Shown in pieces: positions 34,345 through 41,875 of a stretch of 64,000 nucleotides of DNA. The notes beneath the pieces were generated by a model. That model saw only the letters and a list, made by a program, of their open reading frames with translations, did not search any database and was not told the DNA's origin. The stretch's first letter is position 1. Every line of letters starts with the position of its first letter. The stretch lies in NCBI RefSeq assembly GCF_900110255.1, contig NZ_FODD01000036.1, positions 1 through 64,000 of the forward strand. The letters run 5' to 3'. The stretch comes from Actinacidiphila rubida (GTDB taxonomy: Bacteria > Actinomycetota > Actinomycetes > Streptomycetales > Streptomycetaceae). Made by a program: the position numbers and the translations under genes.

Positions 34345-34790
34345 GACTGCGCGAGCCGGTCGAGCAGTGCCATGGCCTCGATGACGGTCCCGCGTTCCGC
34401 CTCGGTCAGGCGCTCCTGCAGGACCCGGGTCAGCCACTCCTCGCCGATCCTGCGGGAGTCCGCGAGGAACGCCAGGCCCGCCTCGGCGACCGAGACCACC
34501 TGGCGTCGCCCGTCGTCCGGATCGGGACGGCGCGTCACCAGCCGCCGCTCCTCCAGGACGGCGACGGCGGCCGCCACCGACTGGTGGCGGACCCGCTCGG
34601 CCGCGGCCAGCTCGCTCACCGAGGCGTCGCCCTCCTTGTCCAGGCGGCTGAGCACCGACAGCTGCGACGGCGTGAGGTCGCTGGTGTCGTACGTCGTCCG
34701 CAGTCTCCGGCGCAGCCGGCTCAATGCCACGCGCACGTCGCGCGCGGCCCGCACGGCCGACTCCGCCACGCCCTCCGTCGAATCGCTCAT
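34341..34790 (-). CDS. MarR-family regulator of the coupled MFS transporter
   Basis: 149 residues. The winged helix is visible: LTPSQLSVLSRLDKEGDASVSEL, in part, RVRHQSVAAAVAVLEERRLV, and the wing RRPDPDDGRRQVVSV. The stop overlaps the MFS start. Upstream, at 34805-34826, an inverted repeat overlaps the likely promoter. The set is a standard autoregulated marR-efflux operon in which a drug-like ligand relieves repression. Confidence 0.9.
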   Translation of the reverse strand: MSDSTEGVAESAVRAARDVRVALSRLRRRLRTTYDTSDLTPSQLSVLSRLDKEGDASVSELAAAERVRHQSVAAAVAVLEERRLVTRRPDPDDGRRQVVSVAEAGLAFLADSRRIGEEWLTRVLQERLTEAERGTVIEAMALLDRLAQS

Positions 34791-34804
34791 ACCGTCACCC
34801 TAGG

Positions 34805-34826
34805 TTATGCAGTCTGGACTGCGCAA
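34805..34826. promoter_or_regulatory. Likely MarR operator
   Basis: GCAGTC-TG-GACTGC (34809-34822) is a perfect inverted repeat extended by TT..AA on each side, 15-36 bp upstream of the marR start. Confidence 0.5.
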
Positions 34827-34891
34827 CTGAAACTGGACAGCCCAGCCTGTACATCTGCGGCCGCGACCGCGAGGCCGTCCGGACACGAGGA

Positions 34892-34922
34892 CGCCCCGCT
34901 CGCCGGTGGGCGGAGCGGGGCG
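34892..34922 (-). terminator. Hairpin terminator of the FSSPDF-repeat gene
   Basis: Perfect 10-bp arms CGCCCCGCTC and GAGCGGGGCG with an 11-nt loop, about 110 bp beyond the stop of the leftward gene at 35033-35341. Confidence 0.5.
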
Positions 34923-35032
34923 CCGGTGGTGCGGTGGCATGTCGAGCGATGCCACGTGGTGTGGTGTCTCGTGATGTGCCGGCGCCGAGATGCGGCGTGG
35001 CCGGCGGGGGAGCGGGGCGGAGGCCCCGGGGA

Positions 35033-35341
35033 TCAGCGGCCGGAGTCCGGGCCGTCCTCGTCCGGGTCGACATCGTCGGGGCCGGTGAAGTCGGGGCTGC
35101 TGAAGCCGGGGCTGGAGAAGCCGGCCTCCTCGGGCACCAGGTCCCCCGCGTCCTCGGCCTCGTAGTCCGGGCCTTCGAACGGCGGCACCACGTAGTCCGG
35201 CACCTTGAAGTCGCCGATGGTGTCGTCGGGGCCGGTGAAGTCCGGGCTGGAGAAGTCGGGACTGGAGAAGCCGGGGCTGGAGAAGTCCCCGCCGTGGTCC
35301 TGGGACTCCCCGCCGTCCGCTGTTCCCGCTGCGTCGTTCAT
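35033..35341 (-). CDS. Small acidic protein with FSSPDF repeats, function unknown
   Basis: 102 residues; GGAGGGG lies 6 nt before the ATG at 35341. The sequence is strongly acidic, without Cys and with one Lys, and is built from SSPGF/SSPDF pentapeptide units. Three tandem units precede TGPDD (about residues 20-40), a variable middle (VPDYVVPPFEGPDYEAED) follows, and a second block FSSPGFSSPDFTGPDD sits at about 75-90. The repeated DNA block of about 48 bp is recognisable in both places. No signal peptide or membrane segment is seen. The composition suggests a disordered protein with regularly spaced Phe. I know no family for it; a strong ribosome site and own terminator support expression. 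Confidence 0.65.
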   Translation of the reverse strand: MNDAAGTADGGESQDHGGDFSSPGFSSPDFSSPDFTGPDDTIGDFKVPDYVVPPFEGPDYEAEDAGDLVPEEAGFSSPGFSSPDFTGPDDVDPDEDGPDSGR

Positions 35342-35571
35342 CGCTGACCCCTCCGCCTCTGCCGCCCCTGCCGGCCCGCCGGCTGCGCAGGAATGAACGC
35401 GGCACCGCCGCCGTTAACCTGCCAGCACGAACAGTACGGCCTGACCAGGGCGTGCGGGACGTGCACCGAAAAACGGCCGGCACGGCCGGGGACGCCTCCC
35501 GCGGCCCCGCCACGCGGGCCGATCCGAGGCCGTCGCGTCTCCCTCGCGAGGGACCTCATGAGGAGAAAGGC

Positions 35572-35586
35572 ATGGCATCCCGATGA
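35572..35586 (+). CDS. Four-codon leader ORF (MASR) coupled to rpmJ
   Basis: ATG at 35572 has AGGAG 6 nt upstream; the ORF ends in TGA that overlaps the rpmJ ATG (ATGA). The strong ribosome site thus serves this mini-ORF better than rpmJ (about 17 nt away). It may be a translational coupling device or a coincidence. Confidence 0.25.
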
Positions 35587-35705
35587 AGGTACGCAACTCG
35601 CTTCGCTCCCTGAAGAACCGCCCGGGGGCCCAGATCGTGCGCCGGCGCGGCAAGGTCTACGTGATCAACCGCAAGGACCCCCGCTCCAAGGCCCGCCAGG
35701 GCTGA
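35583..35705 (+). CDS. rpmJ: Ribosomal protein L36, zinc-free (C-minus) paralogue
   Basis: 40 residues: it begins [17 protein letters not shown] and ends [12 protein letters not shown]. This is the L36 paralogue that lacks the CxxC..CxxxxH zinc ligands of the primary L36. In streptomycetes such paralogues are made under zinc shortage, normally under Zur control. I see no Zur-box-like palindrome in the 240 bp upstream, and the usual partner genes (alternative L31, L33, S14) are absent here. The nearest ribosome site serves a four-codon leader whose stop overlaps this start. Confidence 0.9.
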   Translation: MKVRNSLRSLKNRPGAQIVRRRGKVYVINRKDPRSKARQG

Positions 35706-35775
35706 CCCGCTCGCCCGCTTCGGCCTGAGCACCAGGCCAGGGGCGGGCCCGGCAGGTCCGGTGTGGCCCGGTCGG

Positions 35776-36438
35776 TCAGGTGGAGGCGGCGCCGCACGCG
35801 CCGCCGTCCTCCGGTTCACCGGTCCCGCTGATCTCCCGCAACTGCGCGCGCGTGACCGCGGGCCCGGAGGCCGCGGCCCCCGGGGAGCGCAGGCCGGCCA
35901 GCTGGATGTCGAGGTAGCGCTGCCACGCGTCGGGCACGACCTCGCCGCCGGTCTCCACCACGCCGCGCATCCCCCAGAACAGGGCCATCACGTCGCCCAG
36001 TTCGATCTCCGGCGCCACCCGGCCCGACGCCTGGGCCGCCACCAGCAGTTCGGTGATCAGGTCCCGCAACTGCTCCACGCACGACGCCTTCGAGTGGCCG
36101 ACCAGCTTGTCGGCGTAGCCGCGGTGCGTGCTGAGGGACCGGCCGACGACCCGCACGAACGCGTCCAGGCCCGCCCCGTCCGGCAGTTCCAGCGCGGTGC
36201 GCGCCTCCACCACCAGCTCGCGGAGCATCTCCGCGGCGATCTCGTCGACCAGGGCCTGCTTGTTGGGGAAGCGCCGGTAGACGGTGCCGACCCCGACTCC
36301 CGCGCGGGAGGCGATCAGCTCCATGCTGGCGTCCGTGCCGAACTCCGCCAGCACCTCCCGGGCGGCCGCCACCACCAGCTGGTGGTTGCGCACCGCGTCC
36401 CGGCGCAACGGCCGGGCCTGCGCGTCGGTGGCGGCCAT
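35776..36438 (-). CDS. TetR-family regulator downstream of the DHA2 MFS gene
   Basis: 220 residues from the ATG at 36438 (GGAG 5 nt upstream). The helix-turn-helix is SMELIASRAGVGVGTVYRRFPNK, in part, after RRDAVRNHQLVVAAAREVLAE. The C-terminal ligand domain has GDVMALFWGMRGVVE and a low-complexity Ala/Gly tail. It follows the MFS gene at 36507-38027 after 68 bp on the same strand and probably represses it. Two GGAA-N6-TTCC sites lie in the MFS promoter. Confidence 0.87.
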   Translation of the reverse strand: MAATDAQARPLRRDAVRNHQLVVAAAREVLAEFGTDASMELIASRAGVGVGTVYRRFPNKQALVDEIAAEMLRELVVEARTALELPDGAGLDAFVRVVGRSLSTHRGYADKLVGHSKASCVEQLRDLITELLVAAQASGRVAPEIELGDVMALFWGMRGVVETGGEVVPDAWQRYLDIQLAGLRSPGAAASGPAVTRAQLREISGTGEPEDGGACGAAST

Positions 36439-36506
36439 GCTCACTCCGATCGTCCCTGTGCGGCCGCGCGGGTGGCGGATTCCCCGGTCCGTCCACCCGC
36501 GCGCTG

Positions 36507-38027
36507 TCATTCGGCGCTCTCGCCCACGACCGTACCGCGCGCGGCCGGTGCCGTCTCCGTTCCGGCGGTGGCCCCTACGGGGGCGCCGGGCCGGTCCGTG
36601 CCGACCGCGAGCTGCTCGGCGTCGCCGCTGACCGCGATCCGCGTGGAGTGCCGTGCCACCGGGATCAGCGTGGCGGCGAAGGCGGCCACCAGCAGCGCTC
36701 CGCCGAGCATCGCGAAGCCGTGGGTGTAGCCCGCCTCGCGCGGCAGGCCGTCGGCCGCCGGGCTCGCCGTCACGACGCTGGCCATCAGCGCGGCGCCGAT
36801 GGAGCCGCCGATGGTGCGGATGTTGGCGTTCATGCCGCTGGCCACGCCGGTCTGCTCGGCCGGCACGGCGCTCACGATGAGACTGGACATCGCGGCGAAG
36901 GCCAGGCCGAAGCCGGCGCCCATGATCGCGGTGGCCAGGTACAGCTCCCAGGTCTGGGTGTGGGCGAACGCCAGCAGGGCCATCGACACGGCGCCGACCA
37001 GGGCGCCGAGCAGCACCACGATCTTGCCGCCGAAACGGGCGGCGAAGCGGTTGGAGACCATGCCCACCAGGAACATCGTCACGCTCATCGGGAGCAGGAT
37101 CAGGCCGGACTGCGTGATGCTCGCGCCGAAGCCGTAACCGGTGGACTTGGGCGACTGCACGAACTCGGGCAGGAACGCGAAGACCGCGTACATCCCGACG
37201 CCGAACAGCAGTGCCACCAGGTTGTTGGTCCACACCGCCGGGCGGCGCATCATCCGCATGTCGATCAGTGGCGTCGCGGACCGGCGCTCGACCTCGACCC
37301 AGCCCACGGCCAGCACGGCCGCGGCGGTGAACAGGCCGATGATCCGGCCGGAGCCCCAGCCCCACACGGGAGCCTGGCTCAGCGCGACCAGCAGGGCCAC
37401 CAGCCACGCGGACAGCAGCAGCGCGGGCGCCCAGTTGATCCGGCCGGGCGTGGTCACCGGGGACCGCGGGATGACCACGGCCGCGGCCACGGCGGCCACG
37501 ATCGTGAGGATCATCGGCAGCCAGAACAGCCAGTGGTAGTCGAGCGCGTTGACGATGGGGCCGGCCAGCACGATGCCCAGGCCCGCGCCGACCGCGCTCA
37601 GCGAGGCGATGGCGCCGACGGCGCTGCTCAGCTTCTCGCGCGGGAACTCGTCGCGGACGATGCCGAAGGCCAGTGGCAGCACGCCGCCGCCGATGCCCTG
37701 GATGACCCGCGCGATGATCATGACCTGCACGTTGCTGGCGAGCGCCGCCAGCAGCGAGCCGGCGGCCAGCGCGCCGAGGGTGGCGACGAAGACCCGCTCC
37801 TTGCCGACCATGTCGCCGATGCGGCCCATGATCGGGGTGAATATCGAGGCCGACAGCAGGTACGCGGTCAGCACCCAGGTCACGGTGTTCTGCGTGGTGT
37901 GCAGATCGGCCTGGATGGTCGGAAGCACCGGGGTGACCAGGGACTGCAGCAACGCGTACGCGGTGACACTCGCCGCCAGGACCACAAAGGTCACCTGGTG
38001 GTGGGTGCGCCGTGTCTCGGACGCCAT
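36507..38027 (-). CDS. DHA2-type MFS drug transporter
   Basis: 506 residues; AGGAG lies 4-5 nt before the ATG at 38027. About 14 membrane segments are visible. Key blocks are VLPTIQADLHTTQNTVTWVLTAYLLSAS (in part), PIMGRIGDMVGKERVFV (motif A) and ARVIQGIGGGVLPLAFGIVRDEFP. The C-terminal half has MNANIRTIGGSIGAALMASVV. The family exports antibiotics and other hydrophobic compounds using the proton gradient. A TetR gene follows on the same strand, and paired operator-like sites precede it. Confidence 0.89.
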   Translation of the reverse strand: MASETRRTHHQVTFVVLAASVTAYALLQSLVTPVLPTIQADLHTTQNTVTWVLTAYLLSASIFTPIMGRIGDMVGKERVFVATLGALAAGSLLAALASNVQVMIIARVIQGIGGGVLPLAFGIVRDEFPREKLSSAVGAIASLSAVGAGLGIVLAGPIVNALDYHWLFWLPMILTIVAAVAAAVVIPRSPVTTPGRINWAPALLLSAWLVALLVALSQAPVWGWGSGRIIGLFTAAAVLAVGWVEVERRSATPLIDMRMMRRPAVWTNNLVALLFGVGMYAVFAFLPEFVQSPKSTGYGFGASITQSGLILLPMSVTMFLVGMVSNRFAARFGGKIVVLLGALVGAVSMALLAFAHTQTWELYLATAIMGAGFGLAFAAMSSLIVSAVPAEQTGVASGMNANIRTIGGSIGAALMASVVTASPAADGLPREAGYTHGFAMLGGALLVAAFAATLIPVARHSTRIAVSGDAEQLAVGTDRPGAPVGATAGTETAPAARGTVVGESAE

Positions 38028-38056
38028 GGCACTCCTTTCCCGTGAGAAGCTGAAGC

Positions 38057-38070
38057 GGAACTGTGATTCC
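38057..38070. promoter_or_regulatory. TetR operator site 1 of the MFS-tetR operon
   Basis: GGAACTGTGATTCC has the form GGAA-N6-TTCC and lies 30 bp upstream of the MFS start. An identical-format site starts exactly 40 bp further upstream. Confidence 0.5.
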
Positions 38071-38096
38071 GTTAACCGCTCCAGGCTAGCCCATCT

Positions 38097-38110
38097 GGAA
38101 TGCCGATTCC
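38097..38110. promoter_or_regulatory. TetR operator site 2 of the MFS-tetR operon
   Basis: GGAATGCCGATTCC, a perfect GGAAT..ATTCC inverted repeat, is spaced 40 bp (about four helical turns) from site 1, so two dimers could bind on the same face. Confidence 0.5.
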
Positions 38111-38185
38111 GCTTCGTGGCGGCCCCGCCGGGTGCGGGAAAGAGCACATCTGAAGCGGGAACAAACCGGAGGCGCACGCCGGCGT

Positions 38186-39472
38186 TCAGCCGCCGGCCCC
38201 GGACTCCCGGCGCCGCCCGCGCAGGAAGTCCTGCTCGGCGGCGTTGCCGGTCCGGCTGAGCGCCTCCGCGTAGGCGTCCGCCGCCTCCGCGCTCCTGCCG
38301 AGCCGGCGCAGCAGGTCCGCCCGCACCGCGTGCAGCAGGTAGTAGCCGCCGAGTTGGGTCGCCAGCGCGTTCACCAGCGCCAGCCCCGCGGCCGGGCCCT
38401 CGACCTCGGCGACCGCCACGGCCCGGTGCAGCGCCACGACCGGACTCGGCGCGATCGCGGCCAACTGGTCGTACAGCACCACGATCTGGCGCCAGTCGGT
38501 CTGCTCCGCGGAGGGCGCTTCGCTGTGCACCGCGTTGATCGCCGCCTGGATCTGGTAGGGGCCGGGCCTGCCCAGCCGCAGGCAGCGGCGCACCAGTTCC
38601 CGGCCCTCGGCGATCTCCGCCGCGTCCCAGCGGCCGCGGTCCTGGTCGGCGAGCAGCACCAGCCCGCCGTCCGCGGCGACCCGGGCCGCTCGCCGTGCGT
38701 CCGACAGCAGCATCAGTGCCAGCAGCCCCAGCGCCTCGGGCTCGTCCGGCATCAGCGCCACCAGCAGCCGCCCCAGCCGGACCGCCTCCGCGCACAGCGG
38801 CTCGCGGACCAGCCGGTCGCCCGAACTCGCCGCGTAGCCCTCGTTGAAGACCAGGTAGACCACCGCCAGCACCGCCCGCAGCCGGTCGGGCAGTTCACTC
38901 TCGCGCGGCACCCGGTACGGGATGCCGGCCTTGCGGATCTTGGCCTTGGCCCGCACCAGGCGCTGGGCCATGGTCGGTTCGGGCACCAGGAACGCGCGGG
39001 CGATCTCGGCCGTGGTGAGGCCGCCCAGCAGCCGCAGCGTCAGGGCCACCCGGGCGCCGGGGGACAGGGACGGGTGGCAGCAGGTGAAGATCAGCCGCAG
39101 CCGGTCGTCCCGCACGGCGCCCCCGTCCTCTCCCGTGTCGCGGCCGTCCCCGGCCCTGGCCGCCATCAACGCGGCCGCCTCGGCCTGCCGTTCGCCCCTG
39201 GTGGCCTCGCGCCGCAGCCGGTCGAGGGCGCGGTTGCGCGCGGTGGTGATGATCCACCCGGCCGGGCTCGGCGGCAGTCCGGCCCACGGCCAGCGCGCCA
39301 CGGCCACGGTGAACGCGTCCTGGACGGCCTCCTCGGCCACGTCGATGTCGCCGAAGACGCCGACCAGGACGGACACGGCGCGCCCGTACTCCGCCCGGAA
39401 GACCTCCTCGATCCGCCGGCCCGGCACCTGCTCGTCCCGGCCGTCCCGCCGCCCGCGCGCAGCCAGCGTCAT
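38186..39472 (-). CDS. Second ECF42-type sigma factor with C-terminal extension
   Basis: 428 residues from the ATG at 39472. Region 2 has [20 protein letters not shown] and [19 protein letters not shown]. Region 4 has [26 protein letters not shown], in part, then the ECF42 helical extension ([16 protein letters not shown]-like block, and [19 protein letters not shown]). It is clearly a paralogue of the protein at 7544-8980, but the sequences differ throughout, so this is not a recent duplication. The DGPF partner gene lies 107 bp upstream on the same strand. Confidence 0.88.
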   Translation of the reverse strand: MTLAARGRRDGRDEQVPGRRIEEVFRAEYGRAVSVLVGVFGDIDVAEEAVQDAFTVAVARWPWAGLPPSPAGWIITTARNRALDRLRREATRGERQAEAAALMAARAGDGRDTGEDGGAVRDDRLRLIFTCCHPSLSPGARVALTLRLLGGLTTAEIARAFLVPEPTMAQRLVRAKAKIRKAGIPYRVPRESELPDRLRAVLAVVYLVFNEGYAASSGDRLVREPLCAEAVRLGRLLVALMPDEPEALGLLALMLLSDARRAARVAADGGLVLLADQDRGRWDAAEIAEGRELVRRCLRLGRPGPYQIQAAINAVHSEAPSAEQTDWRQIVVLYDQLAAIAPSPVVALHRAVAVAEVEGPAAGLALVNALATQLGGYYLLHAVRADLLRRLGRSAEAADAYAEALSRTGNAAEQDFLRGRRRESGAGG

Positions 39473-39579
39473 CGCCCCTTTCCGTCCTTCCCGCCCTGCC
39501 GGTCCCCCGCGCGGCCGGGCGCTCCGTCCCCGCCGCCCGGGCGGGAGGAGCGGGATCCGGCCACTTCGGTGCCGTCGTG

Positions 39580-39927
39580 TCAGCCGTCCACGAACGGGCG
39601 GACCTCGATCGGCAGCGGGATCGCCGTCGCGGCCCTGCGGCCCCACTCCAGGGCCTCGTCCAGGTCGGCGGCTTTCACGATGCAGATGCCGCCGAGGTAC
39701 TCCTTGCCCTCGATGAAGGGGCCGTCCGTCATGACCGTCTCGCCGTCGGTCACCCGCACCACGGTGGCGGTGTCCGGCGCGTGCAGGCCGCCGGCGAAGA
39801 CCCAGGCCCCCGCCGCCTTCAGCTCGTCGTGGAAGGCCGAGACGCCCTTCATGATGGCCTCGAGCTCGTCGGGGGCGGGCGGCGTCGCGCCGGTGGGGGT
39901 GACCACGCTCAGCAGGTACTGCTTCAT
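39580..39927 (-). CDS. Second DGPF/YCII-domain protein, partner of the second ECF42 factor
   Basis: 115 residues; GGAG lies 6 nt before the ATG at 39927. [13 protein letters not shown] and [21 protein letters not shown] carry the DGPF motif. The neighbouring sigma gene follows after 107 bp, a looser arrangement than the first module (7 bp). A CebR-type palindrome lies about 140 bp upstream, towards the divergent prenyltransferase gene. Confidence 0.88.
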   Translation of the reverse strand: MKQYLLSVVTPTGATPPAPDELEAIMKGVSAFHDELKAAGAWVFAGGLHAPDTATVVRVTDGETVMTDGPFIEGKEYLGGICIVKAADLDEALEWGRRAATAIPLPIEVRPFVDG

Positions 39928-40238
39928 GGTGTGCTCCTCGGTTCGGCCACCGGCCCTTCGCCGGTGTCCCACCTTCTACACGAACGGGGTCCCGCCGGAT
40001 CGACACCCGCGCCGGTCGATTTCCGGCGAGGTTTACACGCGGTCCCCGGCGCGCTAACTTGCACCTGTGGGAGCGCTCCCACGATACGCACCGCCCGCAC
40101 CACCAGCCACCCGGCCTGCCGCGCCCTTTCCTTTCCCCGCACCGGCGGCAGGCCGGGTTCACGTGGCGCGTCCCCGCCGTCGGTCCCGGACGCCGAGCGT
40201 GGCCGCCCGTAAGCTCAGGGTGGCGAAAGGAGCGAGTC
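39928..40238. other. Divergent promoter region with orphan CebR box
   Basis: This 311-bp region separates the DGPF gene and the prenyltransferase gene. Apart from the perfect CebR-type palindrome at 40068-40081, I see no gene or further clear element. Confidence 0.5.
40068..40081. promoter_or_regulatory. CebR-type operator, perfect 14-bp palindrome
   Basis: TGGGAGCGCTCCCA is identical to the consensus CebR box that represses cellulose/cello-oligosaccharide genes in Streptomyces. No cellulase, beta-glucosidase or sugar transporter gene is adjacent: the flanking genes are a DGPF protein (140 bp left) and a cis-prenyltransferase (157 bp right). Confidence 0.6.
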
Positions 40239-41015
40239 GTGCGGATCTCCGATCCTCTGTACGCCGTGTACACCCGCCGGTTGCGGCGGCAGGTGCACGG
40301 CGGGGCGCTGCCCCGGCACGTCGGCCTGATCATGGACGGCAACCGGCGGTGGGCACGCCAGATGGGAATGGCCAACCCGAGCCTGGGCCACAAGTTCGGG
40401 GCCGAGCACGTCGACGACGTGCTGGGGTGGTGCGACGCCCTGGACATCCGGCACGTGACCGTGTTCGTCTGCTCCACCGAGAACCTGACGCGCCGCGGCG
40501 ACCGCGAGGTCGCGTTTCTGATGCAGCTCATCGAACAGGTCGTCACCGACAAGCTGGCGCGGCCGGACGCCCGCTGGCAGGTCCACATCGCGGGCACCCT
40601 CGACGTGCTCCCGGACTCCACCGCGCACGCGCTCAAGCGGGCGGTCGAGGCCACCCGGGGCTCCACGACCGGCTGCCACGTCACCCTGGCCATCGGGTAC
40701 GGCGGCCGCCAGGAGGTGATCGACGCGCTCCGCGAGCTGATGACCGAGCGCGCCGAGGCGGGGGAGACCCTCGCCGACCTCGCCGCCTCGCTCGACGTCG
40801 ACGACATCGCCCGCCACCTGTACACCGCCGGGCGGCCCGATCCCGACCTGGTCATCCGCACCAGCGGCGAGCAGCGGATGTCCAACTTCCTGCTGTGGCA
40901 GAGCGCGTACTCCGAGCTGTACTTCTGCGACGCGTACTGGCCGGCGTTCCGGGAGATCGACTTCCTGCGGGCGCTGCGCAGCTACTCGGCGCGCGAACGG
41001 CGTCACGGGAGCTGA
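40239..41015 (+). CDS. uppS: Cis-prenyltransferase (undecaprenyl diphosphate synthase family)
   Basis: 258 residues from the GTG at 40239 (AAGGAG 6 nt upstream). The catalytic motif [14 protein letters not shown] contains the essential Asp (residue 33). Other family blocks are [34 protein letters not shown] and [19 protein letters not shown], with [10 protein letters not shown] near the end. Streptomycetes carry more than one such enzyme; chain length cannot be told from this. A methyltransferase gene follows after 18 bp, so the pair may act in one pathway. The CebR-type box lies 157 bp upstream. Confidence 0.88.
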   Translation: MRISDPLYAVYTRRLRRQVHGGALPRHVGLIMDGNRRWARQMGMANPSLGHKFGAEHVDDVLGWCDALDIRHVTVFVCSTENLTRRGDREVAFLMQLIEQVVTDKLARPDARWQVHIAGTLDVLPDSTAHALKRAVEATRGSTTGCHVTLAIGYGGRQEVIDALRELMTERAEAGETLADLAASLDVDDIARHLYTAGRPDPDLVIRTSGEQRMSNFLLWQSAYSELYFCDAYWPAFREIDFLRALRSYSARERRHGS

Positions 41016-41033
41016 TCCGCCTACTCTGGGCGG

Positions 41034-41774
41034 GTGTTCTCACCCCAGGGCCCCTCGCTGCGCGAACTGGCCGTCCAGGCGCTGTCGTCCGTCGAGCACG
41101 GATACGACCTGCTGGCACCGAAGTTCGACCACACGCCGTTCCGCACCCCCGACCGCGTGCTGGACGCCGTCGCCGAAACGCTCGCCCCGCTCGGCCCGTT
41201 CGGCGACGGTCTGGACGTGTGCTGCGGGACCGGCGCGGGACTGCGCGTGCTGGAGCCGCTGTGCCGCTCGGGCGTCACCGGCGTCGACTTCAGCGGCGGG
41301 ATGCTGGAGGCCGCCCGCAAGGAGACCGCGGGTTCCGCCCTCCCGTCCGGAGACGTGCACTGGGTCCAGGCGGACGTGCGGGCCATGCCGTTCACCGCTG
41401 CCTTCGATCTGGCCGTCAGCTTCGGGGCGTTCGGGCACTTCCTGCCGTCCGAGCGGCCGGGCCTGTTCGCCGGGGTGCGGCGCTCGCTGCGGCCCGGCGG
41501 CCTGTTCGCCTTCCCCATCGGCGCGCCGCCGCCGGTGACCTCGCCCTGGCACTGGATGCTCGCCGGGTTCGACGCGGGGATGCGGGTGCGCAACCTGCTG
41601 TGGCGGCCGCCGTTCGTGATGTACTACCGCACCTTCCCGCTGGCCGCCGTGCTGCGGGACCTGCGGCGGGCCGGGTTCGACGCGGGGTCGGTGCCCCTGG
41701 AGGGGTTCGGCCGCCGGGCCGACGGCAGCCCGCGCTGCCGCCTCGTGCTGGCCCGTCGGCCGGACTCCCTCTGA
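41034..41774 (+). CDS. SAM-dependent class I methyltransferase
   Basis: 246 residues from the GTG at 41034. The SAM-binding motif I is GLDVCCGTGAGLRVL, followed by VTGVDFSGGMLEAARK (motif II) and WVQADVRAMPF, with SLRPGGLFAFPIGAPPP further on. It starts 18 bp after the prenyltransferase stop and is probably co-transcribed. No substrate is evident. Modification of a polyprenyl product is possible but only a guess from position. Confidence 0.82.
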   Translation: MFSPQGPSLRELAVQALSSVEHGYDLLAPKFDHTPFRTPDRVLDAVAETLAPLGPFGDGLDVCCGTGAGLRVLEPLCRSGVTGVDFSGGMLEAARKETAGSALPSGDVHWVQADVRAMPFTAAFDLAVSFGAFGHFLPSERPGLFAGVRRSLRPGGLFAFPIGAPPPVTSPWHWMLAGFDAGMRVRNLLWRPPFVMYYRTFPLAAVLRDLRRAGFDAGSVPLEGFGRRADGSPRCRLVLARRPDSL

Positions 41775-41788
41775 GGAGGCCGGAGTCC

Positions 41789-41833
41789 GGCGCCCGCCCG
41801 TCGCGCCCGGAGCTCACGGTCCCTGCGGGCGCC
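41789..41833. terminator. Hairpin between convergent genes
   Basis: Perfect 9-bp arms GGCGCCCGC and GCGGGCGCC separated by 27 nt, in the 101-bp gap between the methyltransferase and the PHB depolymerase genes. Confidence 0.4.
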
Positions 41834-41875
41834 CGGAGTTGACACCGGAATCCGGTCCTGAACGATGGCTGCCCG

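Noticed and set aside
35393-35728. Plus-strand frame with CxH..CxxC near its start (MNAAPPPLTCQHEQYG...)
   Set aside because: It runs through the rpmJ gene in another frame, turns into Pro/Arg-rich shadow sequence and has a poor ribosome site. The Cys/His pattern is probably chance.
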